Made by a program: the position numbers and the translations under genes. Shown one piece after another: positions 42,755-51,074 of a DNA stretch of 64,000 nucleotides (positions are counted from its first letter, which is position 1; the number at the start of each line of letters is the position of its first letter). Source of the stretch: Micromonospora sp. FIMYZ51 (GTDB lineage Bacteria > Actinomycetota > Actinomycetes > Mycobacteriales > Micromonosporaceae); assembly GCF_038246755.1 (NCBI RefSeq), contig NZ_CP134706.1, positions 62,001 through 126,000 of the forward strand. Reading direction: 5' to 3'. The notes below the pieces were generated by a model that saw only the letters and a list, made by a program, of their open reading frames with translations, ran no database searches and was not told the origin of the DNA.

Positions 42755-43147
42755 TCAGACCAGGCGGAAGCGGATGCAGACGACCTCCGTGTCGTCGCCG
42801 ACCGGAGTGCCGATGCGGGCCCAGTAGGCGGCGTGCCCGGCCCGCCACTCCTCGATCGAGCGGTCGCCCTCACCCTCGGCCCGGGCAAACTCCCAGGGCA
42901 CCTCGGCGAAACGGGTCACCTCTACACCGGTCACCTCGACGACACCGACCTGGGTGTCGTGGTCGTCGACGAGAGCCAGCCGTTCGCCGACGTACTCCAG
43001 TTCCTCGGCCTCCTCGGCGTACTCGTCGAGCAGGCCCGCGGTCGCGGTCTTGGCTCCGGACAGCACCAGGGTGTTGAGTCTGGTCCGCAGGTCACCGGGG
43101 GTGCCGAGGGCGAGCGTGCGCAGTCCGCCGATTCGTGGCCACATCAT
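42755..43147 (-). CDS. ASCH domain protein
   Basis: This 130-residue protein is an ASCH (PUA-like) domain protein, related to RNA-binding or nucleoside-handling proteins such as N4-acetylcytidine amidohydrolase. The G-x-K-x-x-T motif is in VLSGAKTATAGLLDEY; later parts are LALVDDHDTQVGVVEVTGVE and EGEGDRSIEEWRAGHAAYW. Two adjacent ATG codons (43147, 43144) lack a clear binding site. It converges on the repeat array behind the LLM gene and is divergent from the hydrolase gene. Confidence 0.82.
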   Translation of the reverse strand: MMWPRIGGLRTLALGTPGDLRTRLNTLVLSGAKTATAGLLDEYAEEAEELEYVGERLALVDDHDTQVGVVEVTGVEVTRFAEVPWEFARAEGEGDRSIEEWRAGHAAYWARIGTPVGDDTEVVCIRFRLV

Positions 43148-43240
43148 CGAGACGTTACCGGCCCGGGAGGTGGCGATCCGGTCATCCCCGTGGTGGTCGG
43201 CAGAGGGGTACGGTCGATGCCCGACGAGAAGGAGACGTCC

Positions 43241-43756
43241 ATGGCGGACCGACGTGCGGTGCTCATCCCGGGAGGCGGGTACGACACCCGATACCCCCTC
43301 TTCGTCTACCTGGGCGAGGCGCTGCGCCGGGCCGGTTTCCGGCTGCACGGGATCTCCTGGCAGGTGCCGGAGAACCTCAGCCTGGACACCGGCGGTGGGT
43401 GGGTGTGCGACCAGGTGGCGGCGACGCTTACCGAGCGGACGCATCTGCTGGTCGGCAAGTCGCTCGGCAGCCTGGCGGCACCGCTCGCCGCCGACCGTGG
43501 CCTGGCCGCCGTCTGGCTTACCCCGCCGCTGCACCGCGCCGAGCTGGTGGACGCGCTGCGTCGGGCCACCGCCCCGTTCGTCCTGGTCGGCGGGACCGCC
43601 GACCCGTCCTGGGATGGTGCGGTCGCCCGCCGGCTCACCCCGTACGTGCTGGAGATCCCGACGGCCGACCATGCGCTCATGGTTCCCGGGCCGCTGGCCC
43701 GCTCCGCCGAGGCACTCGGCCGGGTCTGCACGGCGGTCGAGGACTTCGTCCGCTGA
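43241..43756 (+). CDS. Small alpha/beta hydrolase-like protein
   Basis: This 171-residue protein has a compact alpha/beta hydrolase fold. The first strand AVLIPGGGYDTRY is followed by the nucleophile elbow LLVGKSLGSLAAP (Ser), an acid in GGTADPSWDG and the catalytic His in IPTADHALMVPG. It resembles the KANL3/Tex30-like or YqiA/Rv3717-like minimal hydrolases. ATG 43241 has AAGGAG about seven bases upstream; an in-frame ATG lies at 43217. Substrate unknown. Confidence 0.82.
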   Translation: MADRRAVLIPGGGYDTRYPLFVYLGEALRRAGFRLHGISWQVPENLSLDTGGGWVCDQVAATLTERTHLLVGKSLGSLAAPLAADRGLAAVWLTPPLHRAELVDALRRATAPFVLVGGTADPSWDGAVARRLTPYVLEIPTADHALMVPGPLARSAEALGRVCTAVEDFVR

Positions 43757-43778
43757 GCCGGCGCCGTTCCTCGCCTGC

Positions 43779-43859
43779 GCTCGCCGTTCGCCGTTCGCTA
43801 CCCGCGCTCGCCGTTCGCCGTTCGCTACCCGCGCTCGCCGTTCGCCGTTCGCTACCCGC
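43779..43859. repeat. Three perfect 27-bp tandem repeats
   Basis: Three identical 27-base units beginning GCTCGCCGTTCGCCGTTCGC fill 43779-43859 after the hydrolase stop codon, with imperfect partial units on both sides. Internal CGCCGTT copies suggest growth from a shorter unit. No gene is present between 43757 and 43961. Confidence 0.85.
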
Positions 43860-43909
43860 GCTCGGCGTTCGTCGCCTGCGCTCGGCGTCGTCGGCGCCCG
43901 GGGGGAGTT

Positions 43910-43965
43910 GTTAATAAGGGGCCCTTCCTCTACACGAGGCGTTAATAGGGGGCCCTTCCTTTCAC
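43910..43965. repeat. 56-bp dispersed element, copy A
   Basis: Two imperfect halves of the type GTTAATAAGGGGCCCTTCC surround TCTACACGAGGC, and the copy ends CTTTCAC. Its reverse complement matches the element at 53298-53353 over the whole 56 bases. It overlaps the last four bases of the phosphoribosyltransferase gene. AAGGGGCCCTT is self-complementary and could form a terminator-like hairpin. Confidence 0.8.
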
Positions 43966-44510
43966 CCAAGTTGGGTGGTGGTGAGTAGGGCGTGGATGCG
44001 TAGGTCGGTGGCCAGGGCGGGTGGGCAGTCGACGACGATGGTGGCGGTGCCGAGTGGCTCGGCGCCACGGGCGGTGCAGATCTCGTAGAGGGCGCGTACC
44101 TGGGCACCGGTGGTCACCCAGTCGTCCACCACGAGTACCCGGTCGTCGGGGCCGAGGTGCCGGTCCCGGATGGCCAGGTCGACCCGCCGGCCACGGAAGT
44201 CGGGCGGGCTCTGTGCCCAGGTCAGCGGGCCGGCGGGGAGGCGTCCATCGGCCGGTTTGTGCGCCGCGACGAAGCCCACGCCGAGCGCCGTGGCCGCCAG
44301 CGGTCCGAGCAGGAAGCCGGTGACTGCCGGCGCGACCACGACGGTGGGGCGGGCCGAGCGGAACGGGGCGACCAGCGCGGGGCCCAGCGCGGCGAGCGTC
44401 ACCGGGTCCCGCCACCAGCCGGAGATGTCGCTGACCAGGTGGGTCGCGCCGGGATCGGGATCGACCCAGCGGAACAGTTCGACGAGGCGTTCCCTCAGCT
44501 CGGCCGACAT
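43962..44510 (-). CDS. Phosphoribosyltransferase family protein
   Basis: This 182-residue protein has the type I phosphoribosyltransferase fold with the PRPP-binding motif VLVVDDWVTTGAQ (about residues 120-132) and a preceding PTVVVAPAVTGFLLGPLAA segment. It resembles adenine/xanthine phosphoribosyltransferases, which salvage bases using PRPP, but the nucleobase pocket cannot be assigned. ATG 44510 is chosen; the longer frame to 44639 is not conserved-looking. Its stop codon lies within dispersed element copy A. Confidence 0.85.
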   Translation of the reverse strand: MSAELRERLVELFRWVDPDPGATHLVSDISGWWRDPVTLAALGPALVAPFRSARPTVVVAPAVTGFLLGPLAATALGVGFVAAHKPADGRLPAGPLTWAQSPPDFRGRRVDLAIRDRHLGPDDRVLVVDDWVTTGAQVRALYEICTARGAEPLGTATIVVDCPPALATDLRIHALLTTTQLG

Positions 44511-44654
44511 GCCACCTATCGTGCTCCGGCCGCCCGCCGGGTCGCTGCACGGGTGGCTCGCAGGCGCGTCGGGCAGCGGACCGGGTGGCCCACTACGGAT
44601 CGGATGATCGGCTGCACGTATCACCGCAATTACGGTCATAGCACCATGATCACG

Positions 44655-44684
44655 TTGACTTCCGAAGTGCTTCTCTCGTTATGG
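44655..44684 (+). promoter_or_regulatory. Candidate promoter of the RlpA-like gene
   Basis: TTGACT (44655-44660) and TTATGG (44679-44684) are spaced by 18 bases, 40 bases before the start codon. No riboswitch core is present in this leader. Confidence 0.45.
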
Positions 44685-44723
44685 TCCGACCCGATTTGAT
44701 GCATTGATGAAAGGACCGGGCCG

Positions 44724-45380
44724 GTGGTTGGTAGGCACTCCCGTACCCGCAGGATCACCTCGCCGACTGGTCTCGCGGCCAGCGCCGCGGTGGCCGTCGC
44801 CCTCGCCGTCGGCGGCACCGTCGGTGCCGTACACCTGACCGCTGGTGCCCAGCCCAGCCGGCCGCCCGCCGTCGACCTCGCGCCCAGCGCCGATCCGCTG
44901 ACGTCGCCGCCCGTGACCGACAGCGCGTCGCCGAGTGCCAGCGCGTCGCCGAGCGCCACCGGCTCGCCGAGTGCCAGTGCGACGGCGAGCCCGACGCCGT
45001 CGCGGACCGCGCAGGCACCGTCGCGCAGCAAGCCGCGTACGCCCAGCCCGAAGCCGACGCCGAGCGCGAAGAAGACGACGACGGCTCGTCCGGTGGTGGA
45101 GACCGGCTCCTGTGGAGCGTCGTTCTACTGGCAGGGTCAGATGACCGCCAACGGCGAGACGTTCAACCCGGAGGAGTTGACGGCCGCCCACAAGACGCTG
45201 CCGTTCAACACCAAGGTGCGGGTGACAAACCCGGCCAACGGCAAGTCGGTCACCGTGCGGATCAACGACCGGGGCCCGTTCATCGAGGGGCGTTGCCTGG
45301 ATCTGTCCCGGGCCGCGTTCGGCCAGATCGCCTCGCACGACCTTGGACACATCACCGTCCGGTACGAGGTGCTCGGCTGA
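44724..45380 (+). CDS. RlpA-like septal ring lytic transglycosylase/DPBB protein
   Basis: This 218-residue exported protein has an N-terminal membrane anchor or signal ([20 protein letters not shown]), a long Ser/Pro/Thr-rich linker and a C-terminal double-psi beta-barrel domain (about residues 130-218) with [34 protein letters not shown] and the acid-containing [16 protein letters not shown]. The conserved Asp in INDRGPF is the catalytic residue in RlpA lytic transglycosylases. GTG 44724 has AAAGGA about eight bases upstream. It adds a third wall-active secreted enzyme to the window. Confidence 0.88.
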   Translation: MVGRHSRTRRITSPTGLAASAAVAVALAVGGTVGAVHLTAGAQPSRPPAVDLAPSADPLTSPPVTDSASPSASASPSATGSPSASATASPTPSRTAQAPSRSKPRTPSPKPTPSAKKTTTARPVVETGSCGASFYWQGQMTANGETFNPEELTAAHKTLPFNTKVRVTNPANGKSVTVRINDRGPFIEGRCLDLSRAAFGQIASHDLGHITVRYEVLG

Positions 45381-45480
45381 GTCGATGCCGAGTGGCTTTC
45401 GGGTTCTGGCCGTGATCCGCGCGGCCAGATCCCTTTCGTACGACGGGTCAGGGTCATTCTTTCCGTCCCTGAGATCGGGC

Positions 45481-46608
45481 ATGCTGTCGGATGTACGCAC
45501 GCAACTCCTCCAGCCGGGCCGCGGCCCGCTGAGTCCCGGATCCCGCGCCGGCCTCGGCGCGGCCCTCGTCCTGCTCGCGATCGTCTCGGCGATGGAGTGG
45601 GCGGACGGTCGAGGGGCGAACTACATCGCCCTGATGGTGGCCGCCCCGTTCCTGGCCGCCGCGCTGGCGTCCTGGCGGATCGTGCTCGGCATCGGTGCCG
45701 CCGCGTCCATCCTCGGGGCGGTGTTCGCGCTGGCCGAGCGGCCGGTCTCGGTCTCCGCCGCGGTCGCCGTGGCCGGCATCGCGCTGGGTACCGGCATCGC
45801 GGCGGCGGTGGCTGCGGTACGCGAGCGGCAGGCCGAGCAGATCGCGGAACTGTCGAAGCTCGCGGCGGTCGCCCAGCAGGCGGTGCTGCGTACGCTCGGG
45901 CCGCAGGTGGGCACGCTCTCGGTGGCGGGGCGCTACATCTCCTCGACCGCGACCGCGGAGATCGGCGGTGACCTGTACGAGGCGATCGACACCCCGTACG
46001 GCGTACGCATGATCATCGGTGACGTACGCGGCAAGGGGCTGGAATCGGTCCGGCTGGCCAGCATCGTGCTGGGCTCGTACCGGCACGTGGCGTACGAGCG
46101 GGCCGACCTGCGCGCCGTGGTGGCGGACCTGGACCGGGCGGTGGCTCGCAACGTCGGCGACGAGGACTTCGTCACCGCGGCGCTGGTGGAGGAGCGGGGC
46201 GGCACCCTGACCATCGTCAACTGTGGACATCCGGCGCCGTTGCTGTTGCGTCGGGGCGCGGTGATCCCGTTGGAGCCGCCGGCACCGGCCCCGCCGCTGG
46301 GCTTCATGCCGGTGGTGCGGCCCCGGGTGGAGCGGCTGGAGCCGGGCGACCGGCTGCTGCTCTTCACCGATGGGCTCGGCGAGGCCCGCCGCGACGGCGA
46401 GTTCTTCCCCACCGCCGACCGGGCGTGGCGGCTGCTCGGGCACGGCACGGTCGCGGACGGCCTGGCCTCGCTGGAGACCGCCCTGGTCGAGTGGGTGCAC
46501 GGCCGGCTCGACGACGACATCGCGCTGGTCCTGATGGAGTACACGGGCTCGCCGAGCGCGGCGACCGCGGCGGTGCCGAGCTGGGAGGTCGGCGCGACCG
46601 AGGGCTGA
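45481..46608 (+). CDS. Membrane SpoIIE/RsbU-type PP2C phosphatase
   Basis: This 375-residue protein has four or five N-terminal membrane helices (GAALVLLAIVSAMEWADG, NYIALMVAAPFLAAALA and others), a coiled linker (RERQAEQIAELSKLAAVAQQ) and a PP2C-type SpoIIE domain (about residues 155-370) with GGDLYEAIDT, IGDVRGKGLES, FTDGLGEARR and DDDIALVLMEY. Such phosphatases usually dephosphorylate anti-anti-sigma proteins and so release sigma factors in response to stress. No anti-sigma partner is adjacent. ATG 45481 lies in an open frame from 45343; the shorter start is better placed. Confidence 0.9.
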   Translation: MLSDVRTQLLQPGRGPLSPGSRAGLGAALVLLAIVSAMEWADGRGANYIALMVAAPFLAAALASWRIVLGIGAAASILGAVFALAERPVSVSAAVAVAGIALGTGIAAAVAAVRERQAEQIAELSKLAAVAQQAVLRTLGPQVGTLSVAGRYISSTATAEIGGDLYEAIDTPYGVRMIIGDVRGKGLESVRLASIVLGSYRHVAYERADLRAVVADLDRAVARNVGDEDFVTAALVEERGGTLTIVNCGHPAPLLLRRGAVIPLEPPAPAPPLGFMPVVRPRVERLEPGDRLLLFTDGLGEARRDGEFFPTADRAWRLLGHGTVADGLASLETALVEWVHGRLDDDIALVLMEYTGSPSAATAAVPSWEVGATEG

Positions 46609-46646
46609 TCGGGGGCTGTGTAATCGCCGTCACTTCGGCGGGCGGC

Positions 46647-46696
46647 TTGTCGCTGTCTACCCGTGAGTAATAGAGTCTGGGTTACTGATCGGTAAC
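46647..46696 (+). promoter_or_regulatory. Promoter and GTTACT-N4-GGTAAC operator of the acyl-CoA dehydrogenase gene
   Basis: TTGTCG (46647-46652) and TAGAGT (46671-46676) are spaced by 18 bases. A palindrome GTTACT-GATC-GGTAAC (46681-46696) lies just downstream, where a bound repressor would block transcription. The same arms occur at 29103-29118. Confidence 0.65.
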
Positions 46697-46722
46697 ACCT
46701 GTCCGGAAGCGGGGCCAGCGAC

Positions 46723-48579
46723 ATGACCCACTACAAGAGCAATCTTCGGGACCTCGAGTTCAACCTCTTCGAGGTTTTCGGAGCGGACCGGGCGTTCGGC
46801 CAGGAGCCGTACTCCGAGCTCGACGTCGACACCGCGCGGAGTTTCCTCGCCGAGGTCGACCGCCTGGCCCGCGAGGATCTGGCCGCCAGCTACACCGACA
46901 GCGACCGGAATCCACCGGTCTTCGACCCGGCCACGCACACCGCGCCGCTGCCGGAGTCGTTCAAGAAGTCGTACCGGGCGTTCATGGACTCCGAGTTCTG
47001 GCGCCTGGACCTGCCCCCGGCGCTGGGTGGCACCAACGCACCCCGGGCGCTCTGGTGGGCGCTCGCCGAGCTGGTGCTCGGCTCGAACGCCCCGATCTGG
47101 ATGTACGCCTCCGGCCCGTCCTTCGCCCACGTGCTGCACGTCGAGGGCACCGAGCGGCAGAAGAAGTGGGCCAAGCTCTTCGTCGACAAGCAGTGGGGTT
47201 CGACAATGGTGCTCACCGAGCCGGACGCCGGTTCGGACGTGGGCGCCGGGCGGGCCCGGGCCATCCCGCAGCCGGACGGCTCCTGGCACATCGAGGGCGT
47301 CAAGCGCTTCATCACCTCGGGCGAGCATGACCTGAGCGACAACATCGTCCACTACGTGCTGGCCCGCCCGGTCGGGGTGGAGGGCGTCGGTGGCCCCGGC
47401 ACCAAGGGGCTCTCGCTCTTCGTCGTGCCGAAGTACCACTTCGACGAGGAAACCGGAGCGCTGGGCGAGCGCAACGGCGTCTTCGCCACGAACGTCGAGC
47501 ACAAGATGGGCCTGAAGGTCTCCAACACCTGCGAGCTGACCTTCGGCGAGCACGGCGTGCCGGCCAAGGGTTGGCTGATGGGCGACAAGCACGACGGCAT
47601 CCGGCAGATGTTCATGATCATCGAGTACGCCCGGATGCTTGTCGGCACCAAGGCGATCGCCACCCTCTCCACCGGTTACCTGAACGCCCTGGAGTACGCC
47701 AAGAACCGGGTGCAGGGCGCCGACCTGACCCAGATGGCGGACAAGACCGCCCCCCGGGTCACCATCACCGCCCACCCGGACGTGCGCCGTTCGCTGCTGC
47801 TCCAGAAGTCGTACGCCGAGGGTCTGCGGGCGCTTGTGCTCTACACCGCCTCCTGGCAGGACCGGGTCGCCATCGCCGAGGCGGCCGGTGACGAGAAGGT
47901 AACCAAGCTGGCGAAGCGGGTCAACGACCTGCTGCTCCCGCTGGTCAAGGGCGTCGGCTCGGAGCGGGCGTACGAACTGCTCGGGCACGAGGCGTTGCAG
48001 ACCTTCGGTGGCTCCGGCTTCCTCCAGGACTACCCGCTGGAGCAGTACGTCCGGGACGCCAAGATCGACACCCTGTACGAGGGCACCACGGCGATCCAGA
48101 GCCTCGACCTGATCTTCCGGAAGATCGTCCGGGACAACGGCAAGGCGCTGATGGCAGTGGCCGCCGACATCCAGGAGTTCATCACCACCGAGGTCGGCAA
48201 CGGCCAGCTCAAGGAGGAGCGGCAGGCGCTCGGCAAGGCGCTCGCCGAGGTCCAGACCATCCTGGGTGTGCTGACCGGCTGGCTTGGCGAGGCGCAGGGC
48301 GGCGACCCGCGTGCGCTCTACAAGGTCGGGCTGAGCAGCCGGCGCTTCCTGCTGGCGATCGGTGACCTGGTCGTCGGCTGGCTGTTGCAGCGGCAGGCCG
48401 ACGTGGCGCTGAAGGCGCTGGCCGGCGAGGTCTCCGCCACGGACAAGGCGTTCTACACCGGCAAGGTGGCCGCGGCCCGGTTCTTCGCCCGCGAGGTGCT
48501 GCCCCGCATCGGCGCCGACCGGCGGATCATCGAGGGCACCGACCTGGACATCATGGACCTCCCGGAAGAGATCTTCTGA
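46723..48579 (+). CDS. Acyl-CoA dehydrogenase (FadE5-like)
   Basis: This 618-residue flavoenzyme catalyses the first step of fatty acid beta-oxidation. Its length fits the large FadE5-type dehydrogenases of actinobacteria, with an extra C-terminal domain beyond the usual ~400. Conserved parts are the substrate and FAD regions [24 protein letters not shown], the central [15 protein letters not shown] and the catalytic-base segment [18 protein letters not shown] 46723 follows GGAAGCGGGG. The operator directly upstream is shared with the Fe-S oxidoreductase that would accept its electrons through ETF. A strong terminator follows. Confidence 0.95.
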   Translation: MTHYKSNLRDLEFNLFEVFGADRAFGQEPYSELDVDTARSFLAEVDRLAREDLAASYTDSDRNPPVFDPATHTAPLPESFKKSYRAFMDSEFWRLDLPPALGGTNAPRALWWALAELVLGSNAPIWMYASGPSFAHVLHVEGTERQKKWAKLFVDKQWGSTMVLTEPDAGSDVGAGRARAIPQPDGSWHIEGVKRFITSGEHDLSDNIVHYVLARPVGVEGVGGPGTKGLSLFVVPKYHFDEETGALGERNGVFATNVEHKMGLKVSNTCELTFGEHGVPAKGWLMGDKHDGIRQMFMIIEYARMLVGTKAIATLSTGYLNALEYAKNRVQGADLTQMADKTAPRVTITAHPDVRRSLLLQKSYAEGLRALVLYTASWQDRVAIAEAAGDEKVTKLAKRVNDLLLPLVKGVGSERAYELLGHEALQTFGGSGFLQDYPLEQYVRDAKIDTLYEGTTAIQSLDLIFRKIVRDNGKALMAVAADIQEFITTEVGNGQLKEERQALGKALAEVQTILGVLTGWLGEAQGGDPRALYKVGLSSRRFLLAIGDLVVGWLLQRQADVALKALAGEVSATDKAFYTGKVAAARFFAREVLPRIGADRRIIEGTDLDIMDLPEEIF

Positions 48580-48600
48580 CCCTGGCAGACCAGCGCTTCG

Positions 48601-48630
48601 GCGGCCGGCGGGCATCAGCCCGCCGGCCGC
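48601..48630 (+). terminator. Terminator of the acyl-CoA dehydrogenase gene
   Basis: Perfect 12-base arms (48601-48612 and 48619-48630) flank a six-base loop. The remaining gap up to 48843 shows no gene. Confidence 0.85.
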
Positions 48631-48843
48631 TCGGCCGTCCAGCACCCGAAACCAGGGTCCGTGCGTAGGTCGCCCTTTCCTGCCCGATTCCCGGCCCGGA
48701 CCAGGTGAGCGCCGGATGCCGAGGCGTTCGCCGGCCGGTGGCGCGGGTAACCCCACCGCGGACGGGTAACCGGCACCGACCAGGACGGGCAACCGTCAGT
48801 CAGATGTACGCCCAGAGCAACCGCACGGGGGAGTGCCGCGCAC

Positions 48844-49113
48844 ATGGGCATCGGTAGTGGAATCTTCCTGATCGCGATCGGCGCGATCCTGACCTTCGCC
48901 ATCCGGGCCAACGTCTGGTGGGTGGACCTGCGCGCGGTCGGCTGGGTCTTCATCCTGGCCGGACTGGCCGTCCTGCTCACCACCCTCTGGTACTGGCAGG
49001 ACCGCCGCAAGCGGGCCCGGACCCTGATCGTGGAGGAGAATCGGCTCTCTCATCCGACGGCCATGATGCCGCCACCACCCGACCCACCGCCGCCGACCGC
49101 ACCACCGAGCTGA
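48844..49113 (+). CDS. DUF6458 small membrane protein, copy 1
   Basis: This 89-residue protein has two membrane helices (SGIFLIAIGAILTFAIRA and VGWVFILAGLAVLLTTLWYW) separated by a short loop, and a Pro-rich tail. It belongs to the DUF6458 type seen across actinobacteria, with unknown function. A paralogue starts at 49853. GGGGGAG lies about ten bases before the ATG. Confidence 0.88.
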   Translation: MGIGSGIFLIAIGAILTFAIRANVWWVDLRAVGWVFILAGLAVLLTTLWYWQDRRKRARTLIVEENRLSHPTAMMPPPPDPPPPTAPPS

Positions 49114-49195
49114 GGCCGCCCGCCTCCGCTTCCGCTCTCGCGCGGAGCTGAGGGTGGACGGGCGCGCCGAACACAACCGCACCGGCTGGACCGAC

Positions 49196-49735
49196 TCAGC
49201 CGCGTGCGGTGTGTCGTGTGCTGATCGGGGCGGTGCCCCGGCCCAGTTCCACCCAGCGGCCGGCGGGTCGGTGCACCACCAGGTCGGTGGTGCTCAGCCC
49301 GTCCGGACTAGCGCCCGGCGGATCGAGCAACTCGGACAGCAGCGAGATGCCCGGGTTGTGCGCGATCAGCAGGACGGTGCCCGCGCTCGGCTCGACCCCA
49401 CGCAGCAGCGTCAACAGTTCGTCGGGGTGTGCCTCGTACGCCTGCGTCTCATAGCGGACGACCGGCACCGGACCGGCTGGTCCGCCCTCCGCAGGCATCC
49501 CGGTCATGCCCAACTGCACCTCGTGCCAGGTCTGCCGGGTGCGCAGCGCCGCCGAGCAGAGCACCAGATCCGGCAGCAACCCGTGCCGGGCCAACCAGGC
49601 ACCCGCGGCCCTGGCGTCGGCGCGGCCACGGGCCGCCAGCGGGCGCGCCACGTCGATACCGTCCGCCGTGGGTGGTTCGGCCTTGGCGTGCCGCAACAGC
49701 ACGAGCGTGCGTCCGGCGACCGGGATGTCCGTCAT
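49196..49735 (-). CDS. sixA: SixA-type phosphohistidine phosphatase
   Basis: This 179-residue histidine phosphatase superfamily protein has the RHG-type motif LVLLRHAKAEPPT at its N-terminus and the second catalytic His in VLLIAHNPGISLL. SixA in E. coli removes phosphate from phosphohistidine of ArcB-type or PTS proteins; in actinobacteria targets are not known. The ATG at 49735 is clear. It lies between the two DUF6458 genes on the opposite strand. Confidence 0.9.
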   Translation of the reverse strand: MTDIPVAGRTLVLLRHAKAEPPTADGIDVARPLAARGRADARAAGAWLARHGLLPDLVLCSAALRTRQTWHEVQLGMTGMPAEGGPAGPVPVVRYETQAYEAHPDELLTLLRGVEPSAGTVLLIAHNPGISLLSELLDPPGASPDGLSTTDLVVHRPAGRWVELGRGTAPISTRHTARG

Positions 49736-49852
49736 GACTTCAGCTTGCCCGATTGGCGATCTCCGTGCCGGGGTAAGTCCCTTGGCGCCGCAACCGTCAT
49801 CCATGGCCGCGGCGGAGTGGTTTGCAGCTTCGAATGCCGAGGAGACGACGAG

Positions 49853-50137
49853 ATGGGTATCGGTGGCAGTATCTTCCTGATCGCGGTCGGCGCGATCTTC
49901 GCCTTCGCCGTGCAGGCGGACGTCGGTTGGCTCAATTTGAACGTCGTCGGCTGGGTGCTCATGTTCGCCGGGGTGGCCGGCCTGCTGGTGACCCTCTACT
50001 TCTGGAACTCGCGACGCCGCGCGGTGGTCGCCCCGGCCCCTGCCGAGCGGGTCGTCACCGAGCGCGCCGTACCGGTCCAGAACGACCGGGTGGTGCAGGA
50101 GTACCGCGAGGTGCGCCGGCCGGGCCCGACGGTCTGA
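49853..50137 (+). CDS. DUF6458 small membrane protein, copy 2
   Basis: This 94-residue paralogue of the gene at 48844 shares MGIGGSIFLIAVGAIFAFAV and GWVLMFAGVAGLLVTLYFW, again two membrane helices, followed by a charged tail (VVTERAVPVQNDRVVQEYRE). GAGGAGACGACGAG precedes the ATG. The frame is open from 49154, but only this part is coding. Confidence 0.88.
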   Translation: MGIGGSIFLIAVGAIFAFAVQADVGWLNLNVVGWVLMFAGVAGLLVTLYFWNSRRRAVVAPAPAERVVTERAVPVQNDRVVQEYREVRRPGPTV

Positions 50138-50148
50138 CCTCCCCCTCC

Positions 50149-50186
50149 GGCGGCAGTGGGACGGTGCCCCCCGTCCCACTGCCGCC
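50149..50186. terminator. Bidirectional terminator
   Basis: Perfect 16-base arms (50149-50164 and 50171-50186) flank a six-base loop between the convergent DUF6458 and hemolysin III-like genes. Confidence 0.88.
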
Positions 50187-50240
50187 GCCGCTGTCCGCAG
50201 ATCGCCGCCGAGACCCACGCGAAGATCTCGCGGCCGAGGC

Positions 50241-50918
50241 TCACGCGAAGATCGCGAAGTAGATCGCGATGTGGTGGCAGACCGCCGCGACCAGCGTGCA
50301 GGCGTGGAAGAACTCGTGATGACCGAAGACGGTGGGCCACGGGTTCGGTCGGCGTAGCGCGTAGAAGACCGCGCCCACGGTGTAGATCGCACCACCGACG
50401 GCGAGCAGCACCAGCGCGGTGACCCCGCCCTGGCGGTGGATGTCGGGCAGCATGGCCACCGACACCCAGCCGAGGGCCAGGTAGAGCGGTGCGGAGATCC
50501 AGCGTGAGGCGTGCGGCCAGACCAGTTTGAGACCCACTCCCGCCAGGGCCCCACCCCAGACCACCGACATCATGATCACCGCGGTGCGGGTGTCCAGCAG
50601 CAGTACGCAGAACGGTGTGTAGGTGCCGGCGATGAACAAGAAAATCATCGAGTGGTCCATCCGCCGCATCACTTGGTAGCCACGGGTGGACCAGACCCGA
50701 CGGTGGTAGAGGGCGCTGGTGCCGAAGAGGCCGCAGACGGTGAGGCTGTAGACGGCGCAACTGACAAGCGGGGTCCAGCCGGGACGGGCGGCGGCGATCG
50801 AACAGAGCACGATGCCGCAGATCAGGGCGACGAAGAAGGCGTACGTGTGCAGCCAGCCGCGCATCCGGGGTTTCCCGATGTCGACCGGCTTGAGCCGGGG
50901 GCGTGCTGAGGTGGTCAC
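50241..50918 (-). CDS. Hemolysin III / PAQR family membrane protein
   Basis: This 225-residue protein has seven membrane helices and the PAQR hallmarks: SALYHRRVWS, RRMDHSMIFLFIAGTYTPF and the C-terminal metal-site segment FGHHEFFHACTLVAAVCHHIAI. Bacterial PAQR proteins are membrane proteins of uncertain, possibly hydrolytic or lipid-homeostasis function. The start is GTG 50918. A partial GTTACT-N4-GGTA site lies 25 bases upstream. Confidence 0.92.
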   Translation of the reverse strand: MTTSARPRLKPVDIGKPRMRGWLHTYAFFVALICGIVLCSIAAARPGWTPLVSCAVYSLTVCGLFGTSALYHRRVWSTRGYQVMRRMDHSMIFLFIAGTYTPFCVLLLDTRTAVIMMSVVWGGALAGVGLKLVWPHASRWISAPLYLALGWVSVAMLPDIHRQGGVTALVLLAVGGAIYTVGAVFYALRRPNPWPTVFGHHEFFHACTLVAAVCHHIAIYFAIFA

Positions 50919-50942
50919 GGCCCTTAGGCTACGACAGCGTAG

Positions 50943-50958
50943 GTTACTTACGGGTAGT
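50943..50958. promoter_or_regulatory. Degenerate copy of the GTTACT-N4-GGTAAC operator
   Basis: GTTACT-TACG-GGTAGT matches ten of the twelve arm bases of the sites at 29103 and 46681. It lies between the divergent hemolysin III-like gene and the pxp operon. Whether it is functional is unclear. Confidence 0.35.
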
Positions 50959-51074
50959 GCGGCTGGTCACGCTTTCGACGGGCCGGTGGGCCCTTGTGCC
51001 GGCAAGCGGGCGGGCACCCGGTCCGCGCATCGGTGGAGCGCGGACGCGGGCAGCGGTCCGGGATGATGGCGGTC

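Noticed and set aside
43779..43859. The 27-bp repeats as a CRISPR array
   Set aside because: The units are contiguous with no spacers and no cas genes are present.
46657..48792. A 711-codon minus-strand open frame opposite the acyl-CoA dehydrogenase
   Set aside because: It is a shadow produced by codon bias of a strongly conserved enzyme on the other strand.
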